From: Pseudomonadota bacterium
GTDB lineage: Bacteria; Pseudomonadota; Gammaproteobacteria; Burkholderiales; Burkholderiaceae_C
Assembly: GCA_030918015.1 (NCBI GenBank)
Contig: JAUPTP010000196.1
Location: 1-5,441 of the forward strand
DNA length: 5,441 nt
Direction of reading: 5' to 3'
In this document: one piece after another, positions 1-5,141 of the stretch
Position numbering within the stretch: the first letter of the stretch is position 1
How the letters are laid out: each line of letters opens with the position of its first letter
Position numbers and translations under genes: made by a program
The notes under the pieces: generated by a model
The model's input: only the letters and a program-made list of their open reading frames with translations
Told to the model about the DNA's origin: nothing
Databases searched by the model: none

Positions 1-411
1 TTCACCCTCGTACTGCACTGGGTAGAACAGCAGCGAGTTCTTCTCTTCGAAGACCGGCAGCACCGACTTGCGCGACACCGAGGTCCAGCAGCCGAAGACC
101 ACCGAGACCTTGTCCTGGTCGATCAGCTGCTTGGCCTTCTCGGCGAACAGCGGCCAGTTGGAGGCCGGATCGACCACGACCGGCTCGAGCTTCTTGCCCA
201 GCACGCCGCCCTTGGCGTTGATCTCGTCGATCGTCATCAGCGCGACGTCCTTCAGGACGGTCTCGGAGATGGCCATCGTGCCCGACAGGCTGTGCAGGAT
301 GCCGACCTTGATGGTGTCGGCGGCCTGGGCCAGCATCGGCAGCGTGGTCACGGCGACGCCCAGGGCGACGGCGCTGAGCTTGGCGGCAAAGGAGCGACGG
401 GAAGCTTGCAT
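1..411 (-). CDS. urtA: Urea ABC transporter substrate-binding protein UrtA (3'-truncated by window edge)
   Basis: This is the first 137 codons of the periplasmic urea-binding subunit of the UrtABCDE transporter. The protein captures urea and hands it to the UrtB/UrtC permeases; the family is usually a little over 400 aa, so about a third is visible. The start at 411 is followed by an export signal with a twin-arginine style motif (SRRSFAAK, residues 4-11), a hydrophobic stretch and an AQA-A cleavage site near residue 30. Mature-domain motifs match UrtA closely: [53 protein letters not shown] and FYPVQYEGE. These separate it from general branched-chain amino-acid binding proteins. A GGAG ribosome-binding site (complement of 423-426) lies 11 nt before the ATG. 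It is transcribed away from the pilus genes and is functionally unrelated to them. The Tat route is inferred from the motif only. Confidence 0.95.
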   Translation of the reverse strand, partial: MQASRRSFAAKLSAVALGVAVTTLPMLAQAADTIKVGILHSLSGTMAISETVLKDVALMTIDEINAKGGVLGKKLEPVVVDPASNWPLFAEKAKQLIDQDKVSVVFGCWTSVSRKSVLPVFEEKNSLLFYPVQYEGE

Positions 412-536
412 GACAGGGTTGACTCCGGGGGAGAGGCTGACGAGTTGCGTTGACCGCGTTGGAATGCCCTCAGTGTCCCGATCGGGCCGCCGCGGCGGAA
501 TACGCCGGATGGCGTACAGACGCGCGGCGGGCGTCC

Positions 537-556
537 TGCATGGCCTGGCCCATGCA
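537..556. repeat. Perfect inverted repeat TGCATGG-N6-CCATGCA
   Basis: Two perfect 7-bp arms flank a 6-bp spacer, a dyad typical of a dimeric regulator's operator. It lies about 125 bp upstream of the urtA start, in reach of that promoter. Urea uptake genes are often nitrogen-controlled, but the arms do not match the NtrC consensus (TGCACC-N5-GGTGCA), so I assign no regulator. It could also be a chance palindrome. Confidence 0.45.
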
Positions 557-601
557 CCGGAAATGCAATATGCGGAAATTTCCAGCGCCCTCCCCCTCAA
601 A

Positions 602-620
602 TGCTGGAGACGCTCCAGCA
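602..620. repeat. Perfect 8-bp hairpin, 3-nt loop (TGCTGGAG-ACG-CTCCAGCA)
   Basis: The arms at 602-609 and 613-620 are perfectly complementary with a 3-nt loop, which would form a stable RNA stem on either strand. It lies 10 nt before a second hairpin followed by T5 on the plus strand. No T-run follows this one directly, so it is not itself an intrinsic terminator. Confidence 0.55.
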
Positions 621-630
621 CGAATCTCCT

Positions 631-650
631 CGTTCCAGGGGAACGTTTTT
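631..650 (+). terminator. Hairpin plus T5, intrinsic-terminator-like
   Basis: The stem CGTTCC (631-636) pairs perfectly with GGAACG (640-645) around an AGG loop, and five T follow at once (646-650). This is the layout of a small rho-independent terminator read on the plus strand. No plus-strand gene lies upstream in the window. It would therefore end a short non-coding transcript, block antisense transcription arising within urtA, or attenuate a long leader of the regulator gene. The 6-bp stem is short for a strong terminator. Confidence 0.4.
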
Positions 651-670
651 CCGAGCGGAGAGAAACCATA

Positions 671-697
671 TCCACTTCCCGCCGCAAAGACCGATAA
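671..697 (+). promoter_or_regulatory. Possible sigma-28 (FliA)-like promoter
   Basis: ACCGATAA at 690-697 matches seven of eight bases of the enterobacterial FliA -10 element (GCCGATAA). At the standard 11-nt spacing, TCCACTTC (671-678) matches only four of eight bases of the -35 element (TAAAGTTT). If real, transcription would start about 150 nt before the regulator's proposed start codon. The weak -35 makes this a candidate only. Confidence 0.2.
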
Positions 698-859
698 GCA
701 AAATACAAGCCGCACGCCCACGCCCGGCGGACTCAGGGATTGAACTCAAATGAAAGATATTCATCACGACGACCGCATCACCGACCGCCTGAAAATGGAC
801 AAATCAGGACAGCGATGCGCAGGATCACTTGGCAACTCGGCCCGGATGGAAAAATCCAC

Positions 860-1639
860 ATGAGCCTGACCGAGGTGCACCGCCGGGTCCCCATCGCTAT
901 GGCTCACGCGACCGGCACCCCCATTCGTGTCCTGATTGCCGAAGATCACCGCATCACGCTGTGGGGACTGGAGCGGCTGATCGAGAGCACCGGCACACGC
1001 ATGCAGGTGGCCGGCACCGCCACGACCTGCGCACAGTTGCTCGCCCACCCGGCGCTGGAGACGGCCGACCTGGTGCTGGCCAACCTGGACCTGGCCGGCG
1101 AGGACACCTGCCCGGTGCTGGGCGAGGTGGTGCGGCGCTGCCCCGGCCCGGTGGTCGTGCTGACCGGGCAGCAGGATGTGGAGCGGCATCGCGCCGCCGT
1201 GATGCAGGGCGTGCGCGGACTGCTGCACAAATCCCTGCCCGCCGAGACGGTGCTGCTGGCGATGGAAAAAGTGCATCAGGGTGAGGTTTGGCTCGAGCGA
1301 GGCCTGCTGGGCGAAGTGCTGGGGCAGCTCACCGGCCGTCCGACAGCGCCCCAGAACGCCGAGCATCAGGCCATTGCCCAGCTCACCCCTCGCGAGCGCC
1401 AGGTGATCGCGGCCATGGCGCAGGGCGTCGGACGCAAGCAACTGGCCGTGGCCGAAGCGCTGGGCATGAGCGAACACACGCTGCGCAACCACCTGACGAC
1501 GATCTACAGCAAGCTGGGCCTGCGCGGCCGCCTCGCGCTGCATCTTTTCGCCACCCGACACAGCCTGGACCAGCGGCCCATGCCGCAGAAATCCGAGCCC
1601 CTCCCTGCCACACCGGCACCGACATTGCGTTCAGCCTGA
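860..1639 (+). CDS. NarL/FixJ-type regulator with degenerate receiver (phospho-acceptor Asp replaced by Asn)
   Basis: A 259-aa transcription factor with an N-terminal receiver domain (about residues 21-140) and a C-terminal LuxR-type helix-turn-helix (about 172-235; LTPRERQVI, then MSEHTLRNHLTTIYSKLGL). The acidic pocket (E28, D29), the switch Thr (T102) and the Lys (K124) of receivers are present. However, the phospho-acceptor position in DLVLANLDLAG is Asn (N75, codon 1082-1084). Spacing from N75 to T102 and to K124 fits NarL. It probably acts without canonical phosphorylation, and no kinase gene is visible. A Pro-rich tail follows the HTH. The start is uncertain: ATG 860 fits codon usage; ATG 815 has a better Shine-Dalgarno (AGGA, 5 nt) but unusual codons; ATG 899 lies just before the receiver. 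Its position immediately before the pilins, on the same strand, suggests it controls the Tad operon (inference). Confidence 0.88.
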   Translation: MSLTEVHRRVPIAMAHATGTPIRVLIAEDHRITLWGLERLIESTGTRMQVAGTATTCAQLLAHPALETADLVLANLDLAGEDTCPVLGEVVRRCPGPVVVLTGQQDVERHRAAVMQGVRGLLHKSLPAETVLLAMEKVHQGEVWLERGLLGEVLGQLTGRPTAPQNAEHQAIAQLTPRERQVIAAMAQGVGRKQLAVAEALGMSEHTLRNHLTTIYSKLGLRGRLALHLFATRHSLDQRPMPQKSEPLPATPAPTLRSA

Positions 1640-1650
1640 TGGAAGAGCCG

Positions 1651-1658
1651 CCCCCCCC
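1651..1658. repeat. C8 homopolymer tract
   Basis: Eight consecutive C lie 11 nt after the regulator stop codon, in the spacer before the pilin genes. Tracts of this length can slip during replication. Here it is outside any reading frame and about 135 bp from the first pilin start, so any effect would have to be on promoter spacing or mRNA structure. It may be of no consequence. Confidence 0.6.
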
Positions 1659-1688
1659 TCAAGCACAGGGAGCAAAGAATCCCTCCGA

Positions 1689-1735
1689 CATCAGGATGAT
1701 TTGACCTGCCATCAGATGAAACTGATCCATAGAAT
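1689..1735 (+). promoter_or_regulatory. Candidate pilin-operon control region: CATCAG direct repeats, dyad and promoter-like hexamers
   Basis: CATCAGGATGA (1689-1699) recurs as CATCAGATGA (1710-1719), 21 bp apart or about two helical turns. The second copy is also the left half of a dyad ATCAG-N6-CTGAT (1711-1726). A -35-like TTGACC (1701-1706) lies between the copies. The best -10-like hexamer, TAGAAT (1730-1735), is 23 bp away from it, too far for a normal sigma-70 promoter, so the exact promoter is unresolved. The region is AT-enriched relative to its neighbours and is the only sizeable non-coding DNA before the pilins, so it is the likely site of regulation. Binding by the adjacent LuxR-type regulator is inference. 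Confidence 0.4.
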
Positions 1736-1792
1736 TTTTTCCACAGGTTGCGAATCCGGCCTGCTTCAAGAGGATTCTTACCGAGGAAAACC

Positions 1793-1975
1793 ATGGATCT
1801 GCTCAAGAACTTCCTGCGCGATGAAGAAGGCGTGACCGCCATCGAGTACGCCCTGGTGGCCGCCGTGCTGGCGACCGTTGTGGTGACTGTCTTCGACTCC
1901 AGCGCAACGGCAGTCATCCAGGCGGTTTTCGACAAGGTCAAGAGCGCCATTACTGGCACCAGCACCGCCGGCTGA
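1793..1975 (+). CDS. flp: Flp-type type IVc pilin precursor, first copy
   Basis: A 60-aa Flp prepilin, the structural subunit of the Tad pilus. The 13-residue charged leader (MDLLKNFLRDEEG) ends in the Gly recognised by the prepilin peptidase. The mature protein starts VTAIEYALVAA, with the conserved Glu at +5 and Tyr at +6 that define the Flp family. A single hydrophobic helix follows (about residues 17-35), then a short amphipathic end with FDKVKSAI and a Ser/Thr/Gly tail. Predicted mature length is 47 aa, usual for Flp pilins. The ATG at 1793 is preceded by GAGGA (1783-1787) with 5-nt spacing, a strong Shine-Dalgarno; an upstream in-frame start near 1748 would destroy the leader and is rejected. 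A near-paralogue follows 29 nt downstream. Composition is less GC-rich than the downstream rcp genes. Confidence 0.95.
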   Translation: MDLLKNFLRDEEGVTAIEYALVAAVLATVVVTVFDSSATAVIQAVFDKVKSAITGTSTAG

Positions 1976-2004
1976 CTACCCGCAAACCCTGTACGGAGAA
2001 ACCC

Positions 2005-2181
2005 ATGAACCTGATCCACAACTTCCTGCGCGACGAAGACGGCGTGACTTCCATCGAGTACGCCCTGGTGGCCTCCGTGATGGCGAGCATTGTGGTGCTC
2101 GTCTTCGGCAACATTCTCACTGGACCGGCGGCGATCCTCAAAGCGGCCTTCACCAAGGTCAAGGACGCGATCCCCGGCTGA
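2005..2181 (+). CDS. flp: Flp-type type IVc pilin precursor, second copy
   Basis: A 58-aa second Flp prepilin, easily missed because of its size. The leader MNLIHNFLRDEDG is followed by VTSIEYALVAS; cleavage after Gly13 leaves a 45-aa mature pilin with Glu at +5 and Tyr at +6. It differs from the first copy mainly after residue 23: the core is SVMASIVVLVFGNIL, there is a GP kink at residues 40-41, and the tail ends KVKDAIPG without the Ser/Thr extension. A GGAG site (1995-1998) lies 6 nt before the ATG. The first and second copies share a 22-nt identical block over the cleavage region, consistent with tandem duplication and divergence. Which copy is the major subunit cannot be told from sequence; one may be a minor or alternative pilin. 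Confidence 0.94.
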   Translation: MNLIHNFLRDEDGVTSIEYALVASVMASIVVLVFGNILTGPAAILKAAFTKVKDAIPG

Positions 2182-2189
2182 TCCGCGTC
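2164..2189 (+). promoter_or_regulatory. Hairpin across pilin stop codon and tadV translation-initiation region
   Basis: GACGCG (2164-2169) pairs with CGCGTC (2184-2189). The stem continues inward as ATC (2170-2172) with GAT (2180-2182), leaving one bulged C at 2183 and a 7-nt loop. The structure contains the stop codon of the second pilin and ends 3 nt before the tadV ATG. No T-run follows, so it is not an intrinsic terminator. It could stabilise the pilin mRNA 3' end and restrain tadV translation unless ribosomes finishing the pilin open it. Confidence 0.4.
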
Positions 2190-2192
2190 GAT

Positions 2193-2729
2193 ATGTCCTC
2201 AGCCCTCGCCTGGACCCTCGCCGCCCTGCTGATCGTGGCCATCGCCACTGATCTGCGCAGCCGGCGCATCCCGAACGTGCTCGTCGCACTCGGACTGGGG
2301 CTGGCGCTGGGCTGGCGGCTGCTGATGCCGGGCTCGCCGATCGGCGAGGCCCTGCTCGCCTTCTTCCAGGGCAGCGGCGCGGGCCTGCTCGCGCTGATGC
2401 CGCTGTATCTGCTGCGCGCCTGCGGCGCGGGCGACGTCAAGCTGATGGCCATGGTCGGAGCCTTTGTCGGGCCGGCCCTGGTGCTGGACATCACGCTGTG
2501 GACGCTGGTCTCGGGCGGTGTGCTGTCGCTGGTCTTCATGCTCTGTCGCGGCGTGGTGGCGCAGACGCTGGAGAACGTGCGCTTCCTTGTGACGGATCTG
2601 ATCGTGCGCGCGCGCACCGGCGGCAGCCCCCGACTGGCTCCGCTGGCCACAACCGCCGTGCGCCTGCCCTACGCGGTGGCGATTGCCTCGGGCACGTTGG
2701 TGGCGGTGCTGCGCGCTGGCGCGGCCTGA
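2193..2729 (+). CDS. tadV: TadV/CpaA prepilin peptidase (A24 family)
   Basis: A 178-aa inner-membrane aspartic protease that removes the leader from Flp prepilins, and in Tad systems also from TadE/TadF pseudopilins. Both catalytic Asp motifs of the A24 family are present: D20 in IATDLRSRRIPN at the end of the first membrane helix, and D81 in the GAGDVKLMAMVGA motif (GxGD type). The remainder is strongly hydrophobic, with about five to six membrane segments. It lacks the N-terminal methylase domain of PilD/GspO, as is normal for this short form. The start at 2193 is 11 nt after the second pilin stop and has no clear Shine-Dalgarno, so translation is probably coupled to the pilin. A hairpin overlaps the junction. 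Its substrates are very likely the two pilins immediately upstream. Confidence 0.92.
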   Translation: MSSALAWTLAALLIVAIATDLRSRRIPNVLVALGLGLALGWRLLMPGSPIGEALLAFFQGSGAGLLALMPLYLLRACGAGDVKLMAMVGAFVGPALVLDITLWTLVSGGVLSLVFMLCRGVVAQTLENVRFLVTDLIVRARTGGSPRLAPLATTAVRLPYAVAIASGTLVAVLRAGAA

Positions 2730-2781
2730 ACCCCCTCACCTGAATTTTCACTTTCGTCCACGCCTCTCGAGGACCTGCCCG

Positions 2782-3666
2782 ATGCGATCCCGCGCCCTGT
2801 TGATGCTTCTGATCGCCCTGCTCGCCGGTCTGGCCGCGACGGTGATGGCCGCGCGCTGGATGCAGCGCCAGGGCAGCGCCGGCACCCCCGTGCTGGTGGC
2901 GCGGCAGGACATCCCGATCGGCTCGGCGCTGACGCCCGAGATGCTGCAGAGCGTGGACTGGCCGCGCGGCCAGCGCCCCGAGGGCAGCTTCGAGCAGATC
3001 GAGGCGCTGAAGGGCCGGGTGGTGACCGCCGCGCTGATGCGCGGCGAGCCGGTGCTGGCGGCCCGCCTGGCCGCGCCCGGCACGCCCGGCGGCCTGGTCG
3101 CGCTGGTGGCGCCGGGCAAGCGCGCGATGACGGTGCGGGTCAACGACGTGGTCGGCGTGGCCGGCTTCGCGCTCCCGGGCACCCTGGTCGATGTGCTGGT
3201 GAACACCCAGGAAGACCGCGGCGAGGGCGTGCGCGAGCGGCCCATCTCCAAGATCGTGCTCGAGCGCATGCTGGTGCTGGCCGTGGCCCAGGATGTGGAC
3301 CGCGATCCGACCCGCCCGAAGGTGGTCAACGCCGTGACGCTGGAGGTGGCCCCGCGCGAGGCCGAGATCCTGGACCTGGCGCGCAGCGTGGGCACCCTGT
3401 CGCTGGTGCTGCGCAACCCCACCGAGGCCCGTGGCGAAGCCTCCGGCGGCGTCACCAAGGACACGCTGCTGGGCACGCTTCCTCCGGTGCCTCGCACCGC
3501 ATCGCGGCCCCCCTTTGATCCTGTCCCGACCCTGAGTCCGGCACGCGTGCCCCCACCCCGTCCGGCAGCACCGGCCCCGGCCCCGGCCCCGGCCCCGGCA
3601 CCAGAACAGGCGCGCTCCTGCGTGGACATCATCCGCGGCTCCAGCAAGGTGACCGAATGCTTCTGA
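2782..3666 (+). CDS. rcpC: Flp pilus assembly protein RcpC/CpaB
   Basis: A 294-aa periplasmic protein of the Tad secretion channel, anchored by an N-terminal hydrophobic segment (residues 5-24) and thought to work with the RcpA secretin. Domains in order: a SAF-type domain (about 36-95; VLVARQDIPIGSALTPEML), the RcpC/CpaB domain (about 108-220; including GVAGFALPGTLVDVLVN and ISKIVLERMLVLAV), a Pro/Ala-rich linker (about 240-275), and a short conserved-looking tail CVDIIRGSSKVTECF. Cys280 and Cys293 in this tail could form a disulfide in the periplasm. The ATG at 2782 has GAGGA (2769-2773) 8 nt upstream and gives a normal membrane anchor; the frame stays open further upstream into tadV but without a suitable signal. 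The stop overlaps the rcpA start by 10 nt, indicating coupled translation. Confidence 0.93.
   Translation: MRSRALLMLLIALLAGLAATVMAARWMQRQGSAGTPVLVARQDIPIGSALTPEMLQSVDWPRGQRPEGSFEQIEALKGRVVTAALMRGEPVLAARLAAPGTPGGLVALVAPGKRAMTVRVNDVVGVAGFALPGTLVDVLVNTQEDRGEGVRERPISKIVLERMLVLAVAQDVDRDPTRPKVVNAVTLEVAPREAEILDLARSVGTLSLVLRNPTEARGEASGGVTKDTLLGTLPPVPRTASRPPFDPVPTLSPARVPPPRPAAPAPAPAPAPAPEQARSCVDIIRGSSKVTECF
3571..3600 (+). repeat. CCGGCC hexanucleotide tandem repeat encoding Pro-Ala
   Basis: Four exact CCGGCC units (3571-3594) are followed by a fifth with one change (CCGGCA, 3595-3600). They are in frame in rcpC and encode five Pro-Ala pairs in the linker before the C-terminal tail. Because the unit is 6 nt, copy-number change would lengthen or shorten the linker by two residues per unit without breaking the frame. 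Confidence 0.8.
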
Positions 3667-5141
3667 AGACGTCTCTCCTGACCGCGCTGGCGCTCGGCGC
3701 GCTGTCGAGCCCGGCGGGTGCCGCACCGGCCCCCGCGCCCGCAGGCGCCCCGGCGCCGGGCTGCACCGAGGTGCGCCCCGGCGCGCCGGTGCAGGTCGCC
3801 GTGGGCAAGTCGGTGATGGTGCGGCCGACGGCGCCGGTCGCGCGCATCGTTCTGGGCAACCCGGCCGGCATGACACCGTCAGGTGGCACCAGCGCCAGCA
3901 CCCGTCCGGGCGTGGCCGAAGTGGACGTGGTGCTGCTCGGCCCCAGCGAAGTTCACGTGCTGGGCAAGGCGCTGGGCACGACCAACGTCGTCATGCTGGA
4001 CCGCCAGGGCCGCTGCACCAGCATCGACGTGAGCGTCGGCATGGACGTCTCGGCGCTGCAGGCGCTGATCACGCAGCTGCTGCCCGAGGAGAAGGAGGTG
4101 CGCGTCTCGGCCGCCTTCGACTCGATCGTGCTCTCGGGCAGCGTGAGCGACGGCGAGGCGCTCACCCGCATCACCGACCTGGCCAACGCCTTCGTGCGCA
4201 GCCAGCAGGGCGGCGCCGCCGCCAACCCGCGCATCGTCAACATGACCAGCGTGGCCGCGCCGCAGCAGGTGATGCTGGAGGTGAAGGTCGCCGAGGTGTC
4301 CAAGTCGCTGATCGACAAGCTGGGGGCGCAGCTCAGCGCCAGCGGCACCCGCGGCAACTGGACCTACGCGCTGCTGGCCGACTTCCTCTCCAGCGGCAAC
4401 GCGGCGCTGTCGGCGCTGCGCGCGAGCAACCTGTCGCTGTCGATCGACGCGCAGAAGACCGACGGTCTGGTGAAGGTGCTGGCCGAGCCGAACGTGATGG
4501 CCATCAGCGGCCAGACCGGCAGCTTCCTGGCCGGCGGCAAGATCTTCATCCCGGTGGCCTCGACCAGCAGCAACGGCACCCGCGAGGTGACGCTGGAGGA
4601 GAAGGAGTTCGGCGTGTCGCTGCGCTTCACGCCGACGGTGCTCGGCGGCGGGCGCATCCACCTGCGCGTGCGCCCGGAGGTGTCGGAGCTCAACCGCGAG
4701 GGCGTGGGCATCACCGCCTCGGGCGTGTCGGGCACCAGCATCCTGCCGGCCTTCACCTCGCGCAAGGCCGAGACCACCGTGCAGCTGATGGACGGCCAGA
4801 GCTTCGCCATCGGCGGCCTGATCAAGAACAACACCACCACCAGCATCAAGGCCTTCCCCTTCCTGGGCGAGCTGCCGGTGCTGGGGGCGCTGTTCCGCAG
4901 CACCGAGTTCCAGAGCGACCGCAGCGAGCTGGTGTTCGTCGTGACGCCGCGCCTGGTCAAGCCGCTGGAGCCGGGCTACCGGCTGCCGACCGACGCCTAT
5001 CGGGAACCCTCCCGCCAGGACCTGATGCTGATGGGCCGCAGCGAGCGCGCCCTGCCGCCGCAGGCCGCCACGCCGGCCGCCCCCACATCCCCTGAAGACG
5101 GCGGCCTGGAGCCGCCGGCCCCGACCGAGGCCCGCCCATGA
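3657..5141 (+). CDS. rcpA: Tad pilus outer-membrane secretin RcpA/CpaC
   Basis: A 494-aa secretin that forms the outer-membrane channel for the Flp pilus. It has a signal peptide cleaved near AGA-A (residue 22), then an Ala/Pro-rich stretch. The N-terminal pilus-secretin domain (about 37-130) contains VGKSVMVRPTAPVARIVLGNPA and GKALGTTNVVMLD. A BON-like segment follows (about 135-195; VSAAFDSIVLSGSVSDGEAL). The secretin domain (about 202-438) begins PQQVMLEVKVAEVSK and ends with the diagnostic region around LGELPVLGALFRSTEF and ELVFVVTPRLV. A Pro-rich C-terminal tail follows. Cys36 and Cys120 bracket the N-terminal domain and could pair. The start overlaps the rcpC stop by 10 nt (3657-3666), with AGGTGA (3647-3652) just upstream as ribosome-binding site. 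The stop overlaps the next gene by 4 nt. Confidence 0.95.
   Translation: MLLKTSLLTALALGALSSPAGAAPAPAPAGAPAPGCTEVRPGAPVQVAVGKSVMVRPTAPVARIVLGNPAGMTPSGGTSASTRPGVAEVDVVLLGPSEVHVLGKALGTTNVVMLDRQGRCTSIDVSVGMDVSALQALITQLLPEEKEVRVSAAFDSIVLSGSVSDGEALTRITDLANAFVRSQQGGAAANPRIVNMTSVAAPQQVMLEVKVAEVSKSLIDKLGAQLSASGTRGNWTYALLADFLSSGNAALSALRASNLSLSIDAQKTDGLVKVLAEPNVMAISGQTGSFLAGGKIFIPVASTSSNGTREVTLEEKEFGVSLRFTPTVLGGGRIHLRVRPEVSELNREGVGITASGVSGTSILPAFTSRKAETTVQLMDGQSFAIGGLIKNNTTTSIKAFPFLGELPVLGALFRSTEFQSDRSELVFVVTPRLVKPLEPGYRLPTDAYREPSRQDLMLMGRSERALPPQAATPAAPTSPEDGGLEPPAPTEARP

Larger units (their letters stand above)
412..859. other. Divergent intergenic region between urtA and the pilus regulator
   Basis: About 450 bases without a convincing gene. 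Several open frames exist on both strands, but none has a ribosome-binding site with a recognisable protein, and codon choice is unlike the neighbours. The urtA side (412-560) is GC-rich. From about 560 to 850 the composition becomes visibly richer in A and T, as expected of promoter DNA. The region must contain the urtA promoter (minus strand) and probably that of the regulator (plus strand). No -35/-10 pair is convincing, and I found no good sigma-54 (GG-N10-GC) site for urtA. Inverted repeats at 537-556, 602-620 and 631-645 are listed separately. A 10-bp palindrome GGAAATTTCC lies at 574-583, and GCGTTG is directly repeated at 447-452 and 456-461. Confidence 0.7.

Noticed and set aside
551..567. 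NtrC binding site near urtA starting TGCACC
   Set aside because: The second half is not GGTGCA at the required spacing, and no sigma-54 promoter was found between it and urtA.
68..697. Plus-strand open frame of 209 aa opposite urtA
   Set aside because: Most of it is antisense to a confidently identified urtA; composition is that of a shadow frame.
470..721. Minus-strand open frame of 83 aa with a hydrophobic N-terminus
   Set aside because: GTG start without a convincing ribosome-binding site, no recognisable domain, and it overlaps the hairpin-rich spacer. High-GC DNA yields many such frames.
764..1561. Minus-strand open frame of 265 aa opposite the regulator
   Set aside because: His/Gln/Ala-rich translation typical of the reverse strand of a high-GC gene; the sense strand encodes clear receiver and LuxR HTH domains.
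1667..1684. Possible terminator after the regulator (AGGGA, 8-nt loop, TCCCT)
   Set aside because: Only a 5-bp stem and no T-run follows, too weak to call. The T6 at 1735-1740 has no hairpin directly before it.
1701..1729. Sigma-70 promoter using TTGACC as -35
   Set aside because: At 16-18 bp spacing the -10 candidates (TGATCC, GATCCA, ATCCAT) are poor, and the better TAGAAT is 23 bp away. Kept only as part of a tentative control region.
1504..2289. Long minus-strand frame across the pilins
   Set aside because: Antisense to two well-defined pilins with strong ribosome-binding sites; no domain recognised.
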